Positions 1-10,054 of a DNA stretch of 40,681 nucleotides are shown in pieces. Made by a program: the position numbers and the translations under genes. The DNA is from Chromera velia (Eukaryota > Sar > Chromeraceae): NCBI GenBank assembly GCA_018398765.1, contig JAHBMJ010000358.1, positions 6,785 to 47,465 of the forward strand. Reading direction: 5' to 3'. The notes beneath the pieces are model-generated. The model did not search any database. It had not been told where the DNA came from and saw only the letters and a list, made by a program, of their open reading frames with translations. Position 1 is the stretch's first letter, and every line of letters starts with the position of its first letter.

Positions 1-1
1 G

Positions 2-496
2 TTGCGAGAGATGAGGGCAGGGGATGGGAGTGCAAAGGCTGTTGTGTTCTCTCAGTTCACCTCCTACATGGATTTGCTTCAAAGGGAGATGAGAGAGGCG
101 GGGGTCGAGTGTCTTCGCCTGGACGGCTCCCTTTCAATGCCTCGTCGTCGTATGGTTTTGTCGTCTTTTGAATCCTCAAAGACCGTTCAGGTCCTGCTTG
201 TGTCCACAAGGGCTGGGGGGGTGGGGTTGAACCTCACCGCAGCCAATTGGGTGTTTTTGATGGATTTGTGGTGGAATGCGGGGGTTGAAGAGCAGGCCAT
301 TGACAGGGTACACAGACTAGGTCAGAAAAAGGAAGTGAGGGCTGTGCGTTTTGTGTGCGGGGGGGACAGCGTGGAGGAGAGGATTCTGGAGGTGCAGGCC
401 CGGAAGGCCGCGCTACAGTCAGGAAGCATGCAGAAACTGTCGGAAGAGGAAATCCGAAAACTCCGAATGGCAGACCTCAGACACATCTTCGACTGA
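2..496 (+). CDS. SNF2-family DNA-dependent ATPase, C-terminal part (RAD5/HLTF/RAD16 type), cut by window edge
   Basis: The last 164 residues of a Swi2/Snf2 helicase-like ATPase; the rest lies before base 1. The second RecA-like lobe is visible: VVFSQFTSYMDLL, then a STRAGGVGLNL block (motif V), then DLWWNAGVEEQAIDRVHRLGQ-type sequence with the arginine finger of motif VI. The DLWWN-EEQAIDRVHRLGQ wording and the short tail with EERILEVQ are typical of the RAD5/HLTF/RAD16 branch, which uses ATP hydrolysis to move along DNA or remodel protein-DNA complexes, often in post-replication or excision repair. The N-terminal lobe and any RING or HIRAN domain, which would separate RAD5 from RAD16, are not in view, so the subfamily is inferred. 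The frame ends at a TGA at 494-496. No intron is evident within the piece. Confidence 0.9.
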   Translation: MREMRAGDGSAKAVVFSQFTSYMDLLQREMREAGVECLRLDGSLSMPRRRMVLSSFESSKTVQVLLVSTRAGGVGLNLTAANWVFLMDLWWNAGVEEQAIDRVHRLGQKKEVRAVRFVCGGDSVEERILEVQARKAALQSGSMQKLSEEEIRKLRMADLRHIFD

Positions 497-2301
497 AGGA
501 CTGAGTGTGTGTACATTTTTTCTGCAGTATCGATTCCGTGAAGTCGATTGGATGCATCATAATCATCGCATTGAGCAGATTTGTGCATGGGCCCGTGGGA
601 CTGCATGAGTGAATGTGTTGACGGCGTCGAGTTCCGTTGTATGTACGCTTGGGGATCTGCAGAGTCTGCGTGAGCATCACTTCATCCCGCGAGTGAGTTG
701 CACATCAATACATACGTATCAATGTTTTTCAGTGGCAGGTCTGTGCAGTGACAGTGCAGTCTATATATTATACCGGCAACAGACATGTGCATGCATGAGT
801 CAAACATTTTCAATGGTTTTGAATTTTAATTGAATGATCTCTGATCGAATCTTATCATTATATTGAGTAAGTCATTAAAGTTCAGGTTCTGAAAAATATT
901 AAATCGTCATGCAGTCATTGTCAGTCAAATTCTTTTGTTAAGGTATTTTCTTTAATCCTGTTATTCAAGTTGTATAGCTGCTAACGCGATTCTTTCAACC
1001 TTTTATAATTACATTTTCTTAGCTTTTTTCGGGTTGGGCTGTGCATGCACGTTTTTGAAATGATTGTTTAAGCTATCTAGTCAGCTATATTTTTCACACA
1101 TTACATATCATATCAAGAGTCATTTTTAAATTTTTTTATGAGGGATCGATGATATTAAAGCTGCATGTAGCTGCAAATTGATGTATGCTCTAGTGCCTAA
1201 GCCTAGGCCTAACCTAGTCTAGAACCTACTAGCGCGTGTTGCGGGACTCGCGGCTACTCCATCACTCAGTCAGTTTGAATGTCAGAGACATCATATATTA
1301 TAGTAGGTCCAGTATCAAATTACTAGTGAAATTATGACTCAAATAGCACAGAACAGATCAATATAATCATTAATTTACATATTATTAAGACATTTTCATA
1401 ACGATAATTGTGATGTAGATTTGTTAGCAGTTTAACTGCATGACACTTAATTTAATTGATGTCAGTGGTGCACTAGCTGCGGTGGTGAACATTCGACCCA
1501 GCATTCGATTTTACTGGTATTAGTAATTTTAATATTAATCACTTTACCACGTGACTTTATAGATTCAACTTCTCAGCTAGCTCCTCAGTTACTCCTGCCA
1601 ACTCGTTCTCAATATCAATCTAGGTATTGACCCAAGCACGGTATGTTTGACTAGATGTTCGAGTACCAACGCTATACCATAGGTTGGTAGTAGCCTGCAA
1701 CTGTGTCTGCCGTAGTACGTGTATGCAATGTACTACTATGCATCGCTTATCTCTCTGCAGAACAATGTATGCGCGCGTGGGGAGAGACCGACGGCTTCAT
1801 GAACACAATTGCTTGCATGGTCAAACAACGTCAACATATGCAAATCTTCTGTTAAAAAAAAAGAAACGAGCTCGGACGTAAACCTTTTGGCGATTTATTG
1901 ACATTCGCCAGCGAGTGGGTGATGCGCATGCGAAGAGGGTGCACCGACTGGTATGTACTACAACAAGAATGAGCACAAAACTACAAAAGACAAAAGGATT
2001 TATCGTGTCATGCAATGTTTAATGGCAGCATGGGCGGGTTCATGTATGCGGAAACTGAGTGACTCCAAACCGTGGGCTATTTCTTTATCATGAGGCACGA
2101 CACAACGTGCCAGCCGTTTGTGGAGAGGAAAGAAACAGAATCAATGCTCTGGTGGGCTTCAAAACAAAACAGGCAGTGCATTGAAGTCAAATATGAGGAT
2201 CCATCAGCAGACGAATAGTGAGAAACGTTACTCTTTTGACTTCTTCGGACGAATTAGCTTTCGCTGTAGATTTGGTGATCCGACTGCCTCCGCTTCCCTT
2301 C

Positions 2302-2332
<31 letters not shown>

Positions 2333-2374
2333 GAAAGAAAGAAAGAAAGAAAGAGAGAGAGGGAGAGAGAGAGA
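2302..2374. repeat. GA/GAAA purine microsatellite
   Basis: A run of GA dinucleotides that passes into GAAA tetranucleotides and back to GA. It produces artificial open frames of Arg/Glu on one strand and Ser/Leu on the other. Confidence 0.95.
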
Positions 2375-3720
2375 GGCACCTCCGCACAAGGAGGCATAAG
2401 AAAGGATAGCGGAACTCAGGAACAGGAAGCCTGAAAGAGATGAGAAGAGAAGCAGGAGGGGCATCATTCCGTGGACTGAACGAAAGTCCACTGTTTTGCA
2501 CTTTCATCTATTTGTTCAGTCCCACATTCCTTCTGACTTTCATTCAGCGAACTTTTCTTCGCAGCTTGGGACTTGAGTCGCTGATTCATGCACTTAATTA
2601 ACTGAATTTCTGAGGAAGGTTTCATTTGAATGAATAGAGAGAGACTTTACTACGGAGGAGGTGAACAGGACAGCAGGCACTCTGCCGTACCGGGACCCCA
2701 CAAGCCATGCCACCATGGACAGCAAAAGACTATTCAAAATTAGTGCAGTCGCATCCGGAGCATACAGGATGAAAACAAAAAAAATGATGCGATAGAACAG
2801 AAAGGGCGCGCATCGTACACGAGTATACATGGGCATGTAAATGGTGGGAGAAGGAAATGAAAGACTTTCGGATGATTGATTATTCATGAAGGTGAATGCT
2901 CAAGCCAGCCTCGGCCTCTTGCATTCAAATTGGGCGCTTCAGCGATTTTATGCTGCAGTGAGGAGAGAAAGAGAGAGAGATTTTGAGTAGAAAGATCGAG
3001 AGAAACAGATTGAACTTGAATTTTGCGGGTATGCATGACGATGTGTTGCAGACGGCTGTCTGTCTGTATGGTAATATTAATCCAGTTTGAGCCCACAGAA
3101 AAGGGCGCCCCGATGAATCAGTGCCAGCCTCGCGACTTTACGCTCAGCCGGTGCATAATTTATCACAAAAAGCGGGAGAGCGATTGATTTTTCAGATTCT
3201 TTTTCGAGTGAGTGGTAAGCAGGGACGAGCCAGATGTGGATCGTTTCTTCGTGTCACTTCCCTGCCTTCCGTCGCTGCTCTGCTCTGTTCTGGTTTAGTC
3301 TGTCTTGTTTCTTGATCTGTGATACAGATATGGCACCACGAGTTCTTTTTCTTCCTTTCCTCCCGAGGCTATCAGTCTCTGCCTTCGCTTCTTCTGCGAT
3401 CGTCTTTCTTTAGAAATCTCCGTCGTCCTTTCAGACACCCCTTCTGCATTCATCTCGCGGCCTGCCCTCGTTACTTTTCCACTTCAGCGCCTGGAGCCAG
3501 GACCAGGACCCCGCTGTTGTTTTCGTTTTCCTCCTCCCCTTCTTTGTGCCCCTCATATCCCAAGCCTGAACGGATGTGATCTCGAGGCAGACCGGTGACA
3601 GGGCTAGTCAGGTGCTGAAGGGGGGGAGGTTCGATTCCTGAAGAGGCTGCCATCGCACTCGCACGTCTCTCAGCCAGCAGCGTGTTGCTCCAAGAAGTCC
3701 GCACATAGTACACATAGCTG

Positions 3721-3765
3721 CAGGCAGGCAGGTAGGCAGGCAGGCAGGCAGGCGGCAGGCAGGTG
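3721..3765. repeat. CAGG/GGCA tetranucleotide microsatellite
   Basis: About eleven tandem GGCA units with a GGTA variant and one shortened unit. Confidence 0.95.
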
Positions 3766-4033
3766 GTGCATGAGAATGCAAACATCATATGCGCATGCAT
3801 GCAGTGAGATTCGCTGATACAGAAGGGAAGGAGGGATGAACGAATGGAATAGAAGGGCGAGAGAGTGAGTGAAGGAAAGGCATTTGGGGCGGTGGGGGGA
3901 GGGGTTGAATGAGGGCGTCCATCACCAAACGAATGAGTGCGAGGACGAAAAAGTAAAGGAAACCACTGGAACTGCATGTCATTGATGGCCTGCCAGTATC
4001 CTTTCATGAGACAAGATCGCCTGTATTCATTCC

Positions 4034-5189
4034 TCAAATCGCTAAACGTATCGATGAACTGACGCACGCGGAGAAAGAGAGTTTGGAGATCAGGTCCATG
4101 CACGAGAGCACGATCACCTCCGCCTGTCCTGGAATTGCCCTGACTCCGTTGGGCCCAATCAGCCAGGCGATGGGAAAGGTTATCCACGTGACCACCACAC
4201 ACACGCAGATGCCCCGCATGTGGGATCTCCCTGCAGACACGCACGCAGGTGGGCAGATGGGGGGGGGGGTACTCATAGGTGTTGGGCAGATGCGCAGCAG
4301 CAGAAAGGTATGAAAGCCGCGAAGGAAGGCAATCAACTTTCCTTCAAGGTTTGAAAGGCACTCTGCAGCTTCCTGAGCGTACATAATGCAATAAAAAGAG
4401 TTTTCGAGAAAAGCAAATATCAAATGCTTGTCTTTGTCTTGTGAAGGGGTCTGCGACAAACCTTTGAAAAGGGATTCCTTGTTCTCTGAAGTCTCGCGGA
4501 CTGCCCAGTCGAGGTTAATTACCAGGAGGGTGAAGAATAGAAGGCCAATTCCGAAGGCCATCATTCTGTAGTGATACTCCGGGATTGCGTTTGCCCAGAG
4601 GCCCATGACCAGCATGAGGAAGGTGCAGAGAACCAACTCAACCTGTCGCTGCATCTTGCTGCGTGCAAGCAGCGAGACCTGCCACGCGAGGAGGGGACAG
4701 GTGATGACGAACTGGACGAATCTGCATCGGAAGTTGGATATACATGCAAGCATTCGTATTCACGAACTTCCAACTGAAGGTGCGTACAGTTCTGGCATGG
4801 GTTTCACTTTTGTCTGACCTTCCAAGGTCGTTGCGCGTGCAGTTTGAGAAGATCACGTCGTCTGCCTGGGAGAGCATGATGAGGTTGTGGCAGCCCGAGA
4901 AGAGCATAATGTACCCATTCAAGCTGGTGCACATAGAGAACACAGCCAGTCGGTCATCTTTCACATGAGGGTCGGGAAATCGGGTCCAGTAGAACAAGCC
5001 CACCAGCACAAACAGGGATGCTTGGCCAACACGAATTCCGAAGGTCAGAGTGCTCATGGGCTCGATAGCGTCGTCGGCAATGCACTCAGCAAGGTAGTCA
5101 CGGGTCGCCTCCGCAAGGGAGGGGACGGCCATTACGGCCCATGCCAGAAGAGGAATGGAAAGGAAGCGGGTCATGTTTGCTCTAAACAT
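4034..5189 (-). CDS. Microbial (type I) rhodopsin with non-carboxylate proton-acceptor and donor positions
   Basis: Exons 5189-4819, 4721-4462 and 4230-4034 join in phase to 275 residues. Introns start GTCAGA and GTTTGT and end ATGCAG and CTGCAG. Residues 1-28 look like a signal peptide; seven hydrophobic helices follow. Helix C contains RFVQFVITCPLL, whose Arg124 is a spliced codon. Against bacteriorhodopsin, R82 is Arg124, D85 is Gln127, T89 is Thr131, T90 is Cys132 and D96 is Gln138. Helix F has WITFPIAWLIG (Trp226, Pro230, Trp233). Helix G has MDLISK, giving Asp256 (D212) and Lys260, the retinal Schiff-base lysine. It should therefore bind retinal in a membrane. With glutamine at positions 85 and 96 it is unlikely to pump protons outward. 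The TCP triad with a neutral residue at 85 recalls anion channelrhodopsins, but a sensor or ion pump is possible. A further splice from 4063-4068 to 3971 could replace the last residues. Confidence 0.88.
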
Positions 5190-6465
5190 CTGACCTACTC
5201 TGCAAAAATCAATCAGCGCGAACCCTTAAACTTTAATCTGCGCTAAGTGTTCGTATGGAGAAATTTAGACAGGCGAGAAACTCGGACAGCTTAGTGTCTT
5301 GAAGTGTGAGCCGGCATCAGTGGACGAGGCTGTGGGAAGATTGAAAACGCTTCGGTGGATCAATGCGTGCATTCCACGCTATAATTATATAGCTGCACAG
5401 CATGCACAGTGACATGCATTTTCATGCAGGCAGTTCTGCAGCTGCATGTGAACAACACCATTTGACTGTTGCAAAAACAACAGTTGCTAAACAACACTTG
5501 CCAAACAACAGCAAAACAACAGTTGTCAAACAACAGACAACAGACCATGCACTGTGTCAGGCAGTTTTGAAACAACCGTTGTCGGTTATTCTATAGCAGG
5601 ACTGAGGATTTTGTCACCCCTGTCATAATTATCGATACGCGCGCGCGACCTCGCGGATGCACGCGGGCCCTTGCAAGACTTGTAAAAATTTGCACTCAAG
5701 TCCAGAGAATCGGATTGGTCACAATTCATCAGTCAATAAATGAATCTATTCATTCTAATGTTCAGTTCAATGGTTACATCATCTATTCATTCTAGACTTC
5801 ATAGTGCTACTGCAAGTGTATGTTCGCTTGGTTCTTTCTTCTGTTTTGGACTTCGACTTTCAGGGTTGAGTTGAGCTGTGACTGACCTGCATGCACATGC
5901 GTATGTGCGGCGAAGGGCGCCGCCACTTTTATAATAATAATTCTGTCAGGGGTGATTATATCTGTCTCGCTCGAATTGCGCACCCATTTTTTGATCTGTT
6001 CTATCCTCAGTCCTACTATTCATATACATATATACTCCAACTAGGTTGCCAGTTGCCAGTTTGGCAACTTACAGTGCAAACAACAGTCTGGCAAACAACA
6101 TTTAATCCGTACGCGGTACAACAGCTGCGAACTGCATGTTCGTTCTTCTCATTCCCAACACTGAGTCTGTTGACACCTGTCCTATCTTTCTGTATATATA
6201 TGTGTCAAAAAGCAGACAGGTGTGTTTGATTACCAGACAAAGCAGTGCCTTTGTACCGAAGCTTCAGTTGGAATTCCACAGTTTCGAAACACTTGCGATT
6301 CTCACGGATACCCTTTTGTCACTTGGCGAAATTGCCATGTATACAGGCAAGCAATATGTTCCGAACTTGATGTGAAAACCTAAACGGGTTGAACAAATTT
6401 GAGGCTTTCTTACGAAGTGAGCATAGACAGTGCATTCTGATCGGCGACCGTGCTCAGCTTTCTTC
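5190..6465. other. Intergenic region between divergent rhodopsin and acetyltransferase genes
   Basis: This 1.3-kb stretch lies between the start of the minus-strand rhodopsin and the plus-strand acetyltransferase, so it should hold both promoters. No open frame has a recognisable domain. Two segments (5445-5580 and 6040-6130) are rich in AAACAACAGTTG-like words. TGCATGCA-type palindromes occur near 5389-5425 and 5889-5905. No clear TATA box can be assigned. Confidence 0.6.
5445..5580. repeat. Degenerate AACAACAGTTG-rich repeat cluster
   Basis: The word AAACAACA, often followed by GTTG or preceded by GCC/GTC, recurs irregularly at 15-20-base spacing. Related words (GCAAACAACAGTCTGG, GGCAAACAAC) reappear at 6075-6105. 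It reads as a decayed short tandem repeat; AACAACAGTTG also has weak inverted symmetry. Confidence 0.6.
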
Positions 6466-7362
6466 ATGGCTTCCAACTGGAAGTTGCAGTTTGTGCCGGC
6501 TGCGGAGCTTGCACGATGTTTGGATTCCATCAGAACTGTAAAAGCGCTTCTGCTCGAAGCTTTTGGAGAAGACAGCGACATTGGACGGTCCGAGACCTTC
6601 AAAAACGCAGAAGGAAGAGAGGTGATTGAGTGTCTCCTTGGGTTTCACAGTTTTGAGGCCACTAGCTTCCTAATCCTCTGGAACCGGGGCGCAAGAGGGG
6701 ACCAGAGGGACTGGCAAGCCGTTGGTGCGGTACAGTTTGTAAATACTGTGCTGACCGTCTATGTCTGCTCCCTTGCAGTGAAACCGTCCCATCGAAATCG
6801 TGGCATTGCAGGTGGGCTCTTGAAGGAAGTTGCAGTCATTGCTGCAGACCAGCTGGGAATCAGGCAGGCAACAGGGACAGTTGAGAGTCGCCTCACACAT
6901 CTCGTTCGGTACTACACCCGTCTGGGGGGGGAGGTGGACGCTTCCGCGTCTGCGGGAAGCGCCCCCCCTGCACTGCTGAGGATTCATAGAACAATTAAGG
7001 ATGAAGAACTGGAGAAGTGGAGAAGCGGGACGCACAGGCAGGCATGGGAGTCTGCGAGTGGAACGTATGGACTCTCATCGTGCTATCAGATGTTGTCAGT
7101 GCCACTTGGACGTTCCGTAGGTCATTGGTGGAAAAGACTCGTAGATCTGAAGGACACAGCAGCCACGGGTTTCTCTTCTCTTTGGAGAAAAAGACTCAGC
7201 AGGCTGAGACTGACTCGGCAGTCACCAGCAGGAAGTGATCCGCTCCGCTTGAGCTTCTCCCACCAGTTGATACTACTCCTTGCCCCACTGGCAGCAATTT
7301 CTGCACTAATGTACATGCGGTTTAACAGAAAAAGACAACATTTCACTACCGTAAGAAAGTGA
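6466..7362 (+). CDS. GNAT-family N-acetyltransferase with C-terminal membrane anchor
   Basis: A single-exon gene of 298 residues starting at the first ATG of the frame (6466) and ending at TGA 7360-7362. The centre carries a GNAT acetyl-CoA fold: a beta strand VLTVYVCSLAVKP (about 95-107) runs into HRNRGIAGGLL (109-119), matching the R/Q-x-x-G-x-G/A pyrophosphate-binding loop of motif A, with a helix after it. RYYTRLGGEV (149-157) is the usual late motif-B-like segment seen in GNATs as fYxklGF. The expected role is acetyl transfer from acetyl-CoA to an amine; the acceptor cannot be read. Residues about 266-285 are strongly hydrophobic (LILLLAPLAAISALMYM), followed by a basic tail, so it may be a tail-anchored membrane enzyme, which is uncommon for the family. 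Residues 160-260 are basic and without a recognised domain. Confidence 0.78.
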   Translation: MASNWKLQFVPAAELARCLDSIRTVKALLLEAFGEDSDIGRSETFKNAEGREVIECLLGFHSFEATSFLILWNRGARGDQRDWQAVGAVQFVNTVLTVYVCSLAVKPSHRNRGIAGGLLKEVAVIAADQLGIRQATGTVESRLTHLVRYYTRLGGEVDASASAGSAPPALLRIHRTIKDEELEKWRSGTHRQAWESASGTYGLSSCYQMLSVPLGRSVGHWWKRLVDLKDTAATGFSSLWRKRLSRLRLTRQSPAGSDPLRLSFSHQLILLLAPLAAISALMYMRFNRKRQHFTTVRK

Positions 7363-8042
7363 AGGAAAAGGTTTGAAAAAAACATGTCAGCTTAACAATG
7401 TATGCCATCGGTCGGTCTAGGCGATACAAAAAAATAGAAATAGACGTCAACCATTTTAAGAGGCGGGACAGTTCCCTATCTAACCATACATCAAACATAG
7501 TTAGTCTATTTAAGCTCAAATTTAAATATGACTGTTTCATTTATAAGAAAAGTTGAAAAAACTAGCGATTAAACACTTGATAAGCGCTAGGATAAGCGAT
7601 CCTGTATGCTAGTGTTTTACATAATCCTGTTTTCATAAGACGCGCGTTTATTTTTCGATTTATGAGTATTTTTTATAAGACGCGAAACATAGCTAGCTAG
7701 GGTTGTGCCACGCCAGTGCAGGCTATCAGAGGTTGGATCAGGTTTAGGCGTTCTTGGTCTGATGCCGGCTAGGACACTGGTTAGAGTTGATCAATGGTGC
7801 TAGCAATGGTGGAACAATTATGCACCTTTTGACAGTATAAGATAGTATAAGTCGATACCGCTAGATACCGGTAGTAGAGTCTGACTCGGAGTGGACCACG
7901 GGGAAACGCAGAACAATACTAAGAAGATTAATCATCATATATGATGATTGAGGGTTTTATTATGCATTCCGTATTATCATATATCGGAGTCTCATCATAA
8001 TTATGTATGGTGCATGTAGGGTTGTTTATAGTAATCAATCGA
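7363..8042. other. AT-rich intergenic region
   Basis: No gene seen. It is AT-rich with short palindromes (for example the CATCATATATGATGATTG area near 7930-7950). A 40-base motif at 7945-7984 recurs imperfectly at 13574-13613. The region runs up to the target-site duplication of the DNA element that starts at 8051. Confidence 0.6.
7945..7984 (+). repeat. Dispersed 40-bp motif, copy 1
   Basis: Starts TGATTGAGGGTTTT and ends CATATAT. About 32 of 40 positions match 13574-13613 by eye. Function unknown. Confidence 0.55.
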
Positions 8043-8050
8043 TACTCGAT
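8043..8050. repeat. Left 8-bp target-site duplication (TACTCGAT)
   Basis: TACTCGAT directly precedes CTAGGGGTTA and is repeated exactly at 9390-9397, directly after TAACCCCCAG. Confidence 0.55.
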
Positions 8051-9389
8051 CTAGGGGTTATTTTTTTTAAAAAAAAAATTATTTTCACTTTTTTGTTTTT
8101 TATTTTTTTTCTGATATCAAACTAAAAAATATGTTGTTTAAGTGTTGTTGATATGTTGCACGAATCAACAAGTGTTGTTTAAGTGTTGTTCATCATCATC
8201 ATCATACGCCATCGTTGTCTGCCTAGACTAGTGGCCTAGCCTTCGAGGCTTCCAACGTTCGGTAAGAGACAAGCTCGGCAGCCCACGGCCTCCCCCAAAG
8301 GAGAAAGCACACATAAAAATACGACAAATGACCCCCAGCGGCTCAAAAAGGGCTTGTCCTAAACTATGAAAAAAGGCCGGTTGGCTTTAAACGCTGGTCT
8401 ATCATAGGATTAAAAGATGAATGGGGGGAGCTAAACTACCTGTCTTCTTCTATCCTATCTCTCTCTTTTTCTTTTTTTCTTTATTCTCTTTACTTTTCCT
8501 TGACTGGTGTTCGTATACTGGGAAACTCCTGCCATCACAGCCGTCCTGAAGTGTTCTATAGCGTGTGCATACGTGTGACTTGCTGTCCTAACCCAGGTGG
8601 AAAACCCCCATCGAGTCCTGCCCCTAGATTTTCACCGTCTCCTCCGATTTTCTTCTTCTACACAGCACTACCCTTTCAAAAACTGGCTGCGGCCGTAAGT
8701 GCAGCTTGTCTGGTCGACATTGAAGGAAGGGGGAAACCTGGAAGGCTGGTATCTACCCCCAGGTGTGCGGAGTCACGGGCATAGCCATATTTGCCATGGT
8801 TCTGGGTCTGTGTACGATAGAGAGCCCAGCTCGCAGGCGTCTCCTCAGTTGGTTGAAGCTTCAAGGTCGTTGTGGGTGTTTTGCTTCCTTTGCCTACTCT
8901 GTGGTTATCCTTTTGGCGCATTCACTGCTTGACAATGTTCCGGAGTGAGGGGACACCTGGTGACTCCGGGTGCCTCAACTGCATCAAGAGACTGGGGGAA
9001 CAAGAAGTTTGCAGAGCCGTCTCCGACTGTTGAAGAAGAAGCTCACTGTGTTGGAAGCTGGAAGCCTTCTGCGGCCATGTGGGGCTGCCTGCTTGTTTGT
9101 CTACTCTCTTCGCACCCACGCCAAAGCCTGAAAAAGATCGTTGTTATACTACTGTTTCTTTATTATAATAATAAATAAATGTTGTTATACTGTTATATAT
9201 ATAGTTGTACAACTGTTGCTTTTGTATTCAATGTGTTGCAAGCTGTTACATATGGTTATGTCAGATAATAATAATATGTCTTAAATTGATGGAGATCATC
9301 ATGCCGCCCCAGTGAAAAAGCAAAAAAAAAAAAAAAACATTGCTCTGGAAACTTTTTTTTTTGTTTTTTTTTTTTTAAGTAACCCCCAG
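8051..9389. mobile_element. Probable non-autonomous DNA transposon, hAT-like, 1,339 bp
   Basis: The left end begins CTAGGGGTTA and the right end, read on the other strand, begins CTGGGGGTTA, giving a 10-bp imperfect terminal inverted repeat. Exact 8-bp repeats (TACTCGAT) flank the two ends. An 8-bp duplication with ends of the CARGGG kind is known for hAT elements; assignment to that superfamily is inference. Both ends are rich in A and T homopolymers, while the core (about 8220-9120) is of higher GC and contains exon-like sequence at 8500-8948. No transposase domain is visible, so mobility would depend on an enzyme encoded elsewhere. The short inverted repeat is the weak point of the call. 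Confidence 0.5.
8500..8948 (+). CDS. Possible two-exon fragment encoding a small membrane protein, inside the DNA element
   Basis: Two segments can be joined in phase: one ending at 8694 before GTAAGT, and 8763-8948 after CCCCCAG, closing at TGA. The second part encodes two hydrophobic stretches (VTGIAIFAMVLGLC and a later ASFAYSVVILLAHSLL) separated by a basic loop (PARRRLLSWLKL). The first part has no ATG in its frame, only a TTG, so the true start, if any, lies further upstream or does not exist. The long pyrimidine tract at 8450-8500 and a CATCACAG at 8533-8540 could be an acceptor for it. No known family is recognised. It may be a host gene piece captured by the element, or chance. Confidence 0.25.
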
Positions 9390-9397
9390 TACTCGAT
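9390..9397. repeat. Right 8-bp target-site duplication (TACTCGAT)
   Basis: Exact copy of 8043-8050, immediately outside the right terminal inverted repeat. Confidence 0.55.
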
Positions 9398-10054
9398 CTA
9401 CAGTACGATTTATTTAATATAATTAAAAAAACATTTTAGTCTTTATTGCTGCAGCCTGGCTGCTGTTAATTAGGGCTGCTGTAAATAATAAATTTACAGC
9501 AATCATTGCTCATCAAACTCCAGGTATAAAAAAAAATTAAACCGAGAGGCGGAACGAAAGGTCACACAAAACGCTTCATACATGCATCGCCCATCATTTG
9601 CGGGACATGCAGACAGAGTTCAAACTTCAAAGCAACCAAAGAACTTAATGCAATTGAAGAAGGCTTCACACAAATGCAGTTTATTATGCAGAGGCTTCGG
9701 AGCAACCAAAGAAGAAAAGCTCCACAGCACATGCAGACAGAACTCGGAGCATCAAAAAAAGAAACGCTTCACACGCATGTAAGCCTTCGGAGCAGCCAAA
9801 GAGGAAAGGCTCCACAGAACATTCAGAGTTCAAAGCAACCAAAGAAGAAAGGTCTTGACAGCGGAAGGACCTTGCGGCTGAACAAAATGTTTAAAAAAGA
9901 ACGTTACAGCAACGCAGTGTAGACGTTAATTTGAGTTTGTTCAGGATGCCTTCCGCCCTCTGGTGAACGGCGGACTCGATTGTTCCTTTTTGCATATGTC
10001 TTTCACAATCAACTTCAATTTGAACGGACACCAAATCCGACTGTACGGCGTGCG
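9398..10054. other. Intergenic region with a decayed minisatellite
   Basis: No gene seen. The first 180 bases are AT-rich. Bases 9606-9855 hold degenerate repeats (separate entry). The remainder should include the 3' UTR of the minus-strand OTU gene. Confidence 0.6.
9606..9855. repeat. Degenerate minisatellite, unit about 50 bp
   Basis: The block CGGAGCAACCAAAGAAGAAA followed by GCTCCACAGCACATGCAGACAGA recurs about four to five times with variation, for example near 9630, 9700, 9790 and 9830. Confidence 0.7.

Larger units (their letters stand above)
497..4033. other. Intergenic region, no gene seen
   Basis: No open frame here shows a recognisable domain, and the longer frames are driven by simple repeats. 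Bases 800-1680 are AT-rich with many short TAAT/ATTA stretches. The remainder is of mixed composition, with a purine microsatellite (2302-2374), a CAGG tetranucleotide run (3721-3765) and a pyrimidine-rich block (about 3320-3480). The part next to 4034 may hold the 3' UTR of the minus-strand rhodopsin gene and possibly an alternative last exon (start near 3971). Confidence 0.6.

Noticed and set aside
2187-2507. Ser/Leu-rich minus-strand frame
   Set aside because: Produced by the GA microsatellite.
3620-3640. GGTTCGATTCC, like a tRNA T-arm
   Set aside because: No acceptor stem, D-arm or anticodon arm fits around it.
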